DNA of 60,302 nt from CAINVV01 sp964528535. GTDB taxonomy: Bacteria > Bacteroidota > Bacteroidia > Bacteroidales > Prolixibacteraceae. The notes under the pieces are model-generated. The model made no database searches, had not been told where the DNA came from, and saw only the letters and a list, made by a program, of their open reading frames with translations. Numbering within the stretch: the first letter of the stretch is position 1; every line of letters starts with the position of its first letter. The stretch is from contig CAZGSQ010000009.1 of the NCBI GenBank assembly GCA_964528535.1, forward strand, positions 1 through 60,302, in the 5' to 3' direction. This document shows, in pieces, positions 53,119 to 60,302 of this stretch. The translations under genes were made by a program, and so were the position numbers.

Positions 53119-54630
53119 TTACATGCCTGGAAGCTGGATTGTTGCCAGCTTCGCAATCAATGGGGCCAGACTGAAATTGATCATATCCGACAACCAGAGG
53201 GGCATCATGCCAATAAATGTGATTCCCAGTACCAATGTGATGGTTGAAAGTCGCTCGTACCAGTTGGCATCTTCGAGGTGCAGAAAATGTTTGTCTGTGA
53301 TGGGTCCCATGAGCAACACCCCAACGACCCTTAGGATATACACGGCAGTTATCACAATGGATGAGACCGCAACAATGGTGGCCACCCGGTGAAAAAGGTC
53401 TACATGTTGGTAGGCCCCGAAGAAAATGGTCATTTCTGCCACGAATCCGCTGAATCCCGGCAAACCCAATGAAGCCAATCCTGCGATGACATACACGACA
53501 CCAAGGAAAGGAATGACTTTCATCAAACCACCCATCTCATTGATCATTCTGGTGTGGGTTCTGCCATAAATCATGCCAATCAGGGCGAAGAAGAGGGCCG
53601 TCATCAAACCGTGTGAGATCATCTGGATCACAGCACCTGTGAAAGCCGTCTGGTTCATCATCAGTACAGCAAACAGGACGAGCCCGCAATGGCTCACTGA
53701 GGAGTAGGCATTGATGTATTTCAGGTCTTTTTGGAAAATGGCTCCGAAGGCACCATAGACCACACTGATAGAGGTAAGAATGATGAAAATCCAGGCTTGT
53801 TCGTGCGCTGCTTCTGGCATCAAATAGATGGCAACACGGAAGGCCCCATAGCCTCCCAATTTCATCAAGACCCCGGCATGAAGCATGGAAACTGCGGTAG
53901 GAGCCGAAGCATGACCATCGGGCGACCAGGTATGGAAGGGGAAGAGCGCACCGAGAATTCCGAACCCAACAAAGGTGAAAGGGAAGAGGAAGCGTTGCAT
54001 TTCGATTGGAATCTGATGTTTCGCAATTTCCAGGACATTGAAGGTGAGCTGTCCACCGGCGGGGACTGAATAAAAATAAATACCCAAAATTCCAACCATC
54101 AGCAGGGCGGATCCACCCATCAGCATAAGGGTCAGTTTCATGGCAGAGTACTCTTTCGGACCGGAACCCCAGATGCCGATCAGAAGGTACATTGGGATCA
54201 CAGCGATTTCGTAAAAGAGGAACATTGTGAAGAGGTCGAGCGAGATGAAGAACCCGAAAACACCTGTAGCCAACAATATCAATGAGATGAAGAATTCACG
54301 TGAGAGAAATTCCATTTTCCAGGAGGCAAATATTCCTGCGAAGACCACCACCCCTGTGAGGGCAATCATGGCCACAGAAATACCATCGACACCCACTGTA
54401 TAATGGATATTTAGTGCCGGAAACCAAACAGCATCGAACATAAACAGCATGGGAGCCATATTCCCTGCATGACGTTCAGTGACATAGAGATAGACCAGCA
54501 GTGCCGAAAGGATTAACTGGAGTGTCATCCCAATGGCACTCACCATGCGGGACTGTTTCAGGTCTTTTGTGAATAGAATTCCGGCTACGGTAAGCGTCGG
54601 AATTACTACAAAAAGGGTTAGAATATTCAT
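53119..54630 (-). CDS. nuoM: NADH-quinone oxidoreductase-like subunit M
   Basis: A 503-residue antiporter-like membrane subunit. FPFHTWSPDGHASAPTAVSMLHAGVLMKLGGYG and QKDLKYINAYSSVSHCGLVLFA are conserved NuoM blocks with channel residues Glu/Lys. Encoded 15 bases after nuoL. Confidence 0.95.
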   Translation of the reverse strand: MNILTLFVVIPTLTVAGILFTKDLKQSRMVSAIGMTLQLILSALLVYLYVTERHAGNMAPMLFMFDAVWFPALNIHYTVGVDGISVAMIALTGVVVFAGIFASWKMEFLSREFFISLILLATGVFGFFISLDLFTMFLFYEIAVIPMYLLIGIWGSGPKEYSAMKLTLMLMGGSALLMVGILGIYFYSVPAGGQLTFNVLEIAKHQIPIEMQRFLFPFTFVGFGILGALFPFHTWSPDGHASAPTAVSMLHAGVLMKLGGYGAFRVAIYLMPEAAHEQAWIFIILTSISVVYGAFGAIFQKDLKYINAYSSVSHCGLVLFAVLMMNQTAFTGAVIQMISHGLMTALFFALIGMIYGRTHTRMINEMGGLMKVIPFLGVVYVIAGLASLGLPGFSGFVAEMTIFFGAYQHVDLFHRVATIVAVSSIVITAVYILRVVGVLLMGPITDKHFLHLEDANWYERLSTITLVLGITFIGMMPLWLSDMINFSLAPLIAKLATIQLPGM

Positions 54631-54645
54631 TTTTATATCAATTTC

Positions 54646-56562
54646 TTAAAGTATGTAAACAAAAATCAACACCAGTGCAACCACCCCACCAACGAATACA
54701 AATGCATATTGCTGCACCCTGCCGGTTTGAAGTCCTTTGATGTTATAGGATACAAAAACAATGATATTTGCAATCCCGTTCATGGTTCCATCCACAATGT
54801 GGCGGTCGAACCAGGCAACAGGACGTGAGATGTAGTTGAATATGATCTTCTTGGTTACAAACAGGTAGAATTCATCGATGTAGAATTTGTGGAGCGCCCA
54901 TTTGTAGAAGAAACTGAACGATTCTGCCACCTTGTCAGGAAGTGCATTTTTGGTCTTGTACATCACCGTTGCCACAGCAATACCCAGTACACCTATCAAA
55001 ACAGATGGAATGGCAATCCAATAGTCGATGTGGGATTCAAAACCCAGACCATCAGAAGTAACCAGGTTGTGGAAGGGAAGGAATCCGGCGAAGATGGTAC
55101 CAAAAGCGAGGATCATCAGGGGAACAGTCATCACAAGTGGTGCCTCATGCGGGGTATGGTGGTAATGACGGTCGTGTCCCCAGAAAATGTTGTAATAGAG
55201 ACGGAACATGTAAAAGGCTGTGAGGCCAGCTACAAAATATTCTATTCCAAAGAGAATTTTGTTCGAATGGAAAGCAGCTACCAATATTTCATCCTTGCTC
55301 CAGAAACCGGAGAAGGGAGGTATTCCGGCAATGGTGATGCAGGCAATCAAAAAAGTGAGGTGGGTGATCGGAAGGTATTTCCTTAATCCACCCATTTCGT
55401 TCATGTCGTTGCTGTGAACTGCGTGAATGACGGCGCCAGCGCCAAGGAACAACAAAGCCTTGAACATGGCATGCGTGAAGAGGTGGAAATTCGAAGCCAT
55501 AAAGCCCAATCCCTCTTCGCCTCCGTACCCTGAAACGCCCAAAGAGAGCATCATGTAGCCAATCTGCGACATGGTTGAGAAGGCCAGCACGCGTTTGATA
55601 TCGGTTTGTGTGGTAGCAATGACGGCCGCAAAAAGGGAGGTAATGGCACCAACCCAGGCGACTACTTCGAGTGCCACCGGGCCACCCTGGGCGTAAACGG
55701 GGAACAGACGTGCCACCAGATAAACGCCCGCCACCACCATGGTAGCGGCATGAATCAAAGCTGAAACCGGTGTGGGACCCTCCATGGCATCCGGCAACCA
55801 GATGTGTAGTGGGAACATGGCCGATTTACCGGCACCTCCTATGAAGATGAAGATCAATGCCCAGGTGATCACCGAAAGACCCATGAATGCTGCACCGCTT
55901 TTGGAGGCAATGGCAAGTCCATGAGGATCCGTAAGTGTTTGAAAATCAAATGTTCCAGTATTAAATGAGAGTATCAGGATACCTATCAGAAATCCGAGGT
56001 CGGCAAACCTTGTTACAATGAAGGCTTTCTTGGCCGCCGAGAAGGCACTGGGTTTTTCGTAATAATAGCCGATTAAAAGAAAGGAGGAGACCCCAACCAA
56101 TTCCCAGAAAATATACATCTGGAAGAGGTTGGTAGCAAGAACCAATCCCAACATGGAAAAACTGAACAAGGACAAGAAGGCGTAAAAGCGTGCAAAGCCC
56201 CGTTCGCCCTCCATGTAACCAAGGCTGTAGATGTGCACCATGAAAGATACCGTGGTAATGACGACCAGCATCATGACGGAGATGGGATCGATCAGCACAC
56301 CCAGGTTGATGGTCAATTTATCGGTCAGATGCAACCAGGTAATCTCAAACGCCTTGAAAGAGGTGTAACCAGTTCCGGCCACATGGTCTGAGATAAAATA
56401 CTTGAAAGCAGTCAGGTAGGAGAGGAAAGTGGCAATGCCAAGTCCTGCTGTTCCAATCAGACCGCCTAATTTGCCTTTCAGCTTGTCTTCTGCCATTCCG
56501 ACAAAGAGAAAAACCAGAAAGGGAATCAGCGGGATCAACAAGGTATATGCGTAACTATTCAT
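54646..56562 (-). CDS. nuoL: NADH-quinone oxidoreductase-like subunit L
   Basis: A 638-residue antiporter-like subunit at the distal end of the membrane arm. Conserved motifs are SAMFPLHIWLPDAMEGPTPVSALIHAATMVVAGVYL and KRVLAFSTMSQIGYMMLSLG, and a long C-terminal helix region follows (residues ~510-638). Encoded 27 bases after nuoK. Confidence 0.95.
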   Translation of the reverse strand: MNSYAYTLLIPLIPFLVFLFVGMAEDKLKGKLGGLIGTAGLGIATFLSYLTAFKYFISDHVAGTGYTSFKAFEITWLHLTDKLTINLGVLIDPISVMMLVVITTVSFMVHIYSLGYMEGERGFARFYAFLSLFSFSMLGLVLATNLFQMYIFWELVGVSSFLLIGYYYEKPSAFSAAKKAFIVTRFADLGFLIGILILSFNTGTFDFQTLTDPHGLAIASKSGAAFMGLSVITWALIFIFIGGAGKSAMFPLHIWLPDAMEGPTPVSALIHAATMVVAGVYLVARLFPVYAQGGPVALEVVAWVGAITSLFAAVIATTQTDIKRVLAFSTMSQIGYMMLSLGVSGYGGEEGLGFMASNFHLFTHAMFKALLFLGAGAVIHAVHSNDMNEMGGLRKYLPITHLTFLIACITIAGIPPFSGFWSKDEILVAAFHSNKILFGIEYFVAGLTAFYMFRLYYNIFWGHDRHYHHTPHEAPLVMTVPLMILAFGTIFAGFLPFHNLVTSDGLGFESHIDYWIAIPSVLIGVLGIAVATVMYKTKNALPDKVAESFSFFYKWALHKFYIDEFYLFVTKKIIFNYISRPVAWFDRHIVDGTMNGIANIIVFVSYNIKGLQTGRVQQYAFVFVGGVVALVLIFVYIL

Positions 56563-56589
56563 GTTATAATTTTTCTAAACAGTTAGAGA

Positions 56590-56907
56590 TCAAAATTTCA
56601 TTTGGTCAAGATTGTCAACATCAATAGACTTGAAGTTCCTGTAGATGTTGATGATGATGGCAATGGCTACAGCAGCTTCGGAGGCAGCAACAGCGATCAC
56701 GATCAGACTGAAAAAATGGCCATGGAGTTGATTCGGATAGAGAAATTTGTTAAAAACCACAAAATTAATATTCACCGAATTGAGGATCAATTCAATCGAC
56801 ATCAACATGGTGATTAAATTTCTTCTGGTCAGGAAACCATAGATGCCTATGAAAAACATCAGGGTACTGATAACAAGAAATGAGTTAAGTGGGATATTGT
56901 CTATCAT
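56590..56907 (-). CDS. nuoK: NADH-quinone oxidoreductase-like subunit K
   Basis: 105 residues, three membrane helices, with conserved Glu residues in LITMLMSIELILNSVN and AVAASEAAVAIAI. Overlaps nuoJ by four bases (ATGA). Confidence 0.94.
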   Translation of the reverse strand: MIDNIPLNSFLVISTLMFFIGIYGFLTRRNLITMLMSIELILNSVNINFVVFNKFLYPNQLHGHFFSLIVIAVAASEAAVAIAIIINIYRNFKSIDVDNLDQMKF

Positions 56908-57467
56908 GATTTTAGCGAATTATCAGGATTATTTTTGGTGTCGATTTCTGTTGCTTCCAAATTTTTCTCTTTCTTGGCCAATACGATGGCACCTACCATG
57001 GCGGCCAGCAGAAGGATAGAGATCACCTCGAAGGGCAGTGCAAAACCGTCGCGGTTGTAGGAGACCAAAGCCCTGCCAACATTCTGCACATTGGCTTCGA
57101 CTGCAGGCATGGTAGAAGGTGCGAAGGCAAATTTGAAAATGGTGATGATGGTGAGTACCGCTCCTGCAGCTACTGCCAAGGCAGAAAAAATTTGCTGCTT
57201 CAATGGTGCCACCACTGCTTTTTCGCTTACGTGACTCGTCAAAAGAATCGAGAAGATGATCAAAACGATGATACCTCCTGCATAAACAGTTAACTGTACT
57301 GCGGCAAGGAAATTGTAATTCAGCATGAAATAGATTCCTGCTGTAGAAACCAGCACGAAAAGCAAATAGACTGCTGATCTGAGGATTCTGCGACTGGTGA
57401 CGGTCATCACTGAGAAGGTCAGGATAGAACCGGCAAACAGGTAGAACATAATATCATTGAGCGTCAT
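56904..57467 (-). CDS. nuoJ: NADH-quinone oxidoreductase-like subunit J
   Basis: 187 residues, about five membrane helices, with the conserved NYNFLAAVQLTVYAGGIIVLIIF block. Part of the quinone-proximal proton-channel region. Overlaps nuoK by four bases. Confidence 0.94.
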   Translation of the reverse strand: MTLNDIMFYLFAGSILTFSVMTVTSRRILRSAVYLLFVLVSTAGIYFMLNYNFLAAVQLTVYAGGIIVLIIFSILLTSHVSEKAVVAPLKQQIFSALAVAAGAVLTIITIFKFAFAPSTMPAVEANVQNVGRALVSYNRDGFALPFEVISILLLAAMVGAIVLAKKEKNLEATEIDTKNNPDNSLKS

Positions 57468-57492
57468 AACTAATATTTTTTTATGCAGTTTG

Positions 57493-57975
57493 TTACTCTT
57501 TCACTCCTTGTGCAATTTTCGAACCGGGCAGGTTCAATACTTTTGTCAATTTCGAACGATCCCAAACGGCATGCTCAAAATTCTGGCCCATGATGATCGC
57601 ACCTGTCGGACAGGCTTTCACGCAAAGATTGCACATCGTGCACATTCCCAAATGGTAAATGTGCTGGTCGATGGCTCTTTTCTTCTTGCCCTCTTCATTC
57701 AGCTCCATTTTGCTGATGATTTCGATTGATCCGTTTGGACAATTGAGTTCGCAAATACCACAACCTGTACACAGGTGCTCGTTGTTTTCGCTGTGCAGCA
57801 TGATGACCTCACCACGGAAACGATCGAACATTTTAAGGGTATCGCGGTTCTCGGGATATTGCTGTGTGACATTGTTCCAGGGGGTAAAAACATATTTTCC
57901 GGTAATTCTCATCCCCGTCAAAAGCGTTCCTACTCCTTTGAAAATTGTACTGATATATTGAAACAGCGCATTCAT
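57493..57975 (-). CDS. nuoI: NADH-quinone oxidoreductase-like subunit I (2x[4Fe-4S])
   Basis: 160 residues with Cys69/72/75/79 (CTGCGICELNC) and Cys112/115/118/122 (CTMCNLCVKAC), the N6a/N6b clusters that pass electrons towards NuoB. Since no NuoEFG genes follow nuoD, NuoI may be the entry point for electrons from a soluble carrier, as in other 11-subunit complexes. Confidence 0.95.
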   Translation of the reverse strand: MNALFQYISTIFKGVGTLLTGMRITGKYVFTPWNNVTQQYPENRDTLKMFDRFRGEVIMLHSENNEHLCTGCGICELNCPNGSIEIISKMELNEEGKKKRAIDQHIYHLGMCTMCNLCVKACPTGAIIMGQNFEHAVWDRSKLTKVLNLPGSKIAQGVKE

Positions 57976-57987
57976 ATAGCTATGGTT

Positions 57988-59076
57988 TTACAGATGGAAT
58001 TTGGTTAAAACGACCAGGCTCATCAGAAGGATGTTGACAAGGTTGATTGGCAAAAGGTATTTCCACTCCAGAGTCAGGATTTGATCCACCCTCAGGCGGG
58101 GGAATGTCCATTTGAACCACATGATCAGGAAAATTACGCCACCTACTTTCATGAAGAACCACACCAACGGCGGGATAAAATCCATGACATGGTTAAAAGA
58201 TTCGATGGAACCAAAATGCAGTGGCATCCAACCTCCCAGGAAAACTGTCGTAGCCATCGCTGCAACAATGAACATATTGATGTATTCTGCCAAAAAGAAA
58301 AAGGCGAATTTGATACCTGAATACTCTGTGTGGAAACCTGCAGTAAGTTCTGATTCAGCTTCGGCCAGGTCAAAAGGACCCCTGTTGGTTTCAGCCGTTC
58401 CGGCAATCAGGAAAATAACGAAAGCGATCAGCGAAGGAACATGTCCCTTGAACAGGAACCAGGAGTCACGCTGACTCTCAACGATGACAGAGAGTTGCAT
58501 AGATCCTGCCAGGATGATGATGGTAACCATTGACAATGAGACCGATAACTCATAACTGAGAATCTGTGCTCCACTTCGCATGGCACCGATCAATGAATAT
58601 TTGTTGTTGCTCGACCACCCCGCAATCAGAATCCCTATCACACCAATGGAAGATACGGCAGTGACATAGAAAATGCCAATGTCGAAATCGAGCGACTGGA
58701 GTCCCTTTGCGAAGGGTAGGACAGCCATGGCCATAAAGGTGGCGATCATGATGATAAAAGGGGCAAGGTTGTAAAGAAATTTGTCGGCACTTTTTGGCAT
58801 GATCAACTCTTTCATCAACAGTTTGACGAAGTCGGCAATGGTCTGAAGCAGCCCCCAGTACCCAACCCTCATGGGCCCCAGACGCTGTTGAAATGCTGCA
58901 CAAACTTTGCGTTCGGCATAGACCAGAAACAAACCGAAGAGCGCTATAAAAAGCAGGTAACAGACCCCGATGATGGTCCATTCAACAACAGTAGTAGCCA
59001 TTGGAGACATCCGCTCCAAAAACCACAGGTGCATGTTGTGGGTCATTCCTGAAAAGTCGTAAATATTGAATCCCAT
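57988..59076 (-). CDS. nuoH: NADH-quinone oxidoreductase-like subunit H
   Basis: A 362-residue membrane subunit next to the quinone site: QQRLGPMRVGYWGLLQTIADFVKLLMKE, GWSSNNKYSLIGAMRSGAQILSYE and ETNRGPFDLAEAESELTAGFHTEYSG are the conserved blocks. It directly follows nuoD (44-base gap), with no E, F or G between them. Confidence 0.95.
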   Translation of the reverse strand: MGFNIYDFSGMTHNMHLWFLERMSPMATTVVEWTIIGVCYLLFIALFGLFLVYAERKVCAAFQQRLGPMRVGYWGLLQTIADFVKLLMKELIMPKSADKFLYNLAPFIIMIATFMAMAVLPFAKGLQSLDFDIGIFYVTAVSSIGVIGILIAGWSSNNKYSLIGAMRSGAQILSYELSVSLSMVTIIILAGSMQLSVIVESQRDSWFLFKGHVPSLIAFVIFLIAGTAETNRGPFDLAEAESELTAGFHTEYSGIKFAFFFLAEYINMFIVAAMATTVFLGGWMPLHFGSIESFNHVMDFIPPLVWFFMKVGGVIFLIMWFKWTFPRLRVDQILTLEWKYLLPINLVNILLMSLVVLTKFHL

Positions 59077-59120
59077 TGGCTTTGATGATTTTCGATATAG
59101 TTGAATCGTGTTAGTACTAA

Positions 59121-60254
59121 TTACCTGTCAATGTCGGGGATCACCAGGTCGAGCGTCGACATGATGGCAACCAGGTCTGCAATTTTGTGACCCGCCGCCA
59201 TTTTGTTGAGCGCGAAAAGGTTGGAAAATCCTGGAGAACGGAACTTGACACGGTAAGGATTTTTCTTGCCATCGCTCACGATGTAAACACCGAACTCGCC
59301 CCTTGCACTCTCTACCCTTTGGTAAAACTCACCCTCCGGAAGTTTAACCACACCTTTCATCTTGACCGCATAATCACCTTCCGGGATGTTGTCAATCAAC
59401 TGTTCAATGATGTGCATGGATTCGTACATCTCCTCCATTCTTAACCTGTAGCGTGTGAAAGTATCTCCCTTGGTATCCATTTTTTCTTCAAATTTCACAA
59501 GCGGATAGGCACTGTAAGGCTGGTGCTTCCTGACATCGCAGGAGAAACCCGATGCCCTTCCTGAAGGGCCCGTTACGCCCCATGCAATGGCATCCTCCTT
59601 CGAGAGGTAACCAATATCGTTGGTCCGCTCCTGAAAGATGACATTGCCCGTAAGAAGTTTATCGTATTCCGGCAGTTTTTTCCTAAACTCCACTATAAAA
59701 TCTTTGACTCTTTTCTGGAAATTCGGGTGGATATCAAACATCAGTCCACCGGGGACATTGTAATTCACTGTCATTCTTGCACCACAAGTCTCCTCAAAAA
59801 TGTCGAGAATATGTTCACGGTCACGCAGTCCGTAGAAGAAGGTTGTCAGTGCACCAAGGTCCATCCCCATCACACACCACCAAAGCTGGTGGGAGGCCAG
59901 ACGAGTCAACTCATCCATGATGGTACGAATGTATTTGACGCGTTCGGGAACCTCAACCTGAAGGGCATTCTCCACACACAAACAGACTGCTTCGTTGTTC
60001 ATGTGGGCCGAAAGGTAATCCATCCTGTCGGTCAGGTGAATGATCTGAGGGTAGGAGATAGATTCACACATCTTTTCGATGCCACTGTGGATGTAACCTA
60101 CATGTGGTTGAATGTGATGAACCTTTTCGCCTTCCAAACGGACAAGCAACCGAAGCACCCCATGGGTCGATGGGTGCTGTGGTCCCATATTGACCAAATA
60201 CTGGTCGGTATGGATCTTGTCCGAGCTAATGATAATCTCTTTGGTTTCAGACAT
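59121..60254 (-). CDS. nuoD: NADH-quinone oxidoreductase-like subunit D (49-kDa type)
   Basis: 377 residues: NMGPQHPSTHGVLRLLVRLEGE at the N-terminus, GYIHSGIEKM, and VTGPSGRASGFSCDVRKHQPYSAY. It forms the quinone-binding site with NuoH and NuoB. Not fused to NuoC, whose last codons end five bases upstream. Confidence 0.95.
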   Translation of the reverse strand: MSETKEIIISSDKIHTDQYLVNMGPQHPSTHGVLRLLVRLEGEKVHHIQPHVGYIHSGIEKMCESISYPQIIHLTDRMDYLSAHMNNEAVCLCVENALQVEVPERVKYIRTIMDELTRLASHQLWWCVMGMDLGALTTFFYGLRDREHILDIFEETCGARMTVNYNVPGGLMFDIHPNFQKRVKDFIVEFRKKLPEYDKLLTGNVIFQERTNDIGYLSKEDAIAWGVTGPSGRASGFSCDVRKHQPYSAYPLVKFEEKMDTKGDTFTRYRLRMEEMYESMHIIEQLIDNIPEGDYAVKMKGVVKLPEGEFYQRVESARGEFGVYIVSDGKKNPYRVKFRSPGFSNLFALNKMAAGHKIADLVAIMSTLDLVIPDIDR

Positions 60255-60258
60255 AAGG

Positions 60259-60302
60259 CTATCGTTCTACTATTCTTACTTCGTCTTTGTAATCTTTTCT
60301 CA
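60259..60302 (-). CDS. nuoC: C-terminal end of nuoC (truncated by window edge)
   Basis: Reading in from the right edge, 13 codons (RKDYKDEVRIVER) end in TAG at 60261-60259, five bases before nuoD. The position and the acidic/basic C-terminal tail fit NuoC, the 30-kDa subunit that normally precedes NuoD. Too short for a firm identification. Confidence 0.55.
   Translation of the reverse strand, partial: RKDYKDEVRIVER

Overview
The window comes from a Bacteroidota chromosome, probably a Bacteroidales/Marinilabiliales-type anaerobe. This is inferred from gene families typical of the phylum: the radical SAM/lipoprotein pair, DUF4369-type TlpA proteins, an OlsF-type amino-lipid synthase, LysO split into two genes, an 11-subunit Nuo, and YgiQ. 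Several intergenic regions also carry the Bacteroidota -7 box TAnnTTTG, and most starts have no clear Shine-Dalgarno sequence. The left edge cuts a transaldolase-CBS gene and the right edge cuts nuoC. I see no rRNA, tRNA, prophage or CRISPR.

Layout. 1-1072: a transaldolase/CBS fusion and a strong hairpin terminator. 1095-9929 (minus): a TetR-TolC-HlyD-ABC permease-ABC permease drug-export operon with a likely operator/promoter, followed closely by a soluble hybrid histidine kinase. The HlyD gene is frameshifted. 10063-16991 (plus): a sensor kinase with an extracellular seven-repeat FG-GAP propeller and an ASPIC/UnbV-like domain, its LuxR-type response regulator, a putative radical-SAM-associated lipoprotein, its radical SAM/SPASM enzyme, and a second lipoprotein of unknown function. 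17104-22807: two structured hairpins, a sialate O-acetylesterase-like enzyme, a TlpA-like thioredoxin and an ECF sigma/putative anti-sigma/adhesin operon with a recognisable ECF promoter. 22966-34237: a RecB-like helicase-nuclease, a thioesterase, split LysO, an outer-membrane protein, an orphan rhamnulokinase, a YeeE/YedE sulfur transporter, an esterase and YgiQ.

34238-37084: an OlsF-like bifunctional acyltransferase, then a REP/RAYT element with seven near-identical palindromes around and inside a broken RAYT transposase gene. 37089-48311 (minus) reads as an arylacid/amino-acid module: phenylacetate-CoA ligase, ACT protein, prephenate dehydratase, flavodoxin, aminotransferase, a four-subunit 2-oxoacid:ferredoxin oxidoreductase, a nucleoside-type MFS transporter and an ADP-forming acyl-CoA synthetase. 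Together these could make phenylalanine by reductive carboxylation of phenylacetate, or oxidise arylpyruvates to aryl acids with ATP gain. 48621-51185 holds small envelope proteins. 51295-60302 (minus) is the complex I operon nuoC'-D-H-I-J-K-L-M-N; nuoEFG are absent between D and H, so the complex may take electrons from ferredoxin or flavodoxin rather than NADH.

The most unusual non-gene signals are heptamer arrays (unit CTCATAN) in three operon gaps, one running through a start codon; the REP/RAYT cluster; a long inverted repeat at 39151-39243; and the paired hairpins at 17104-17252.
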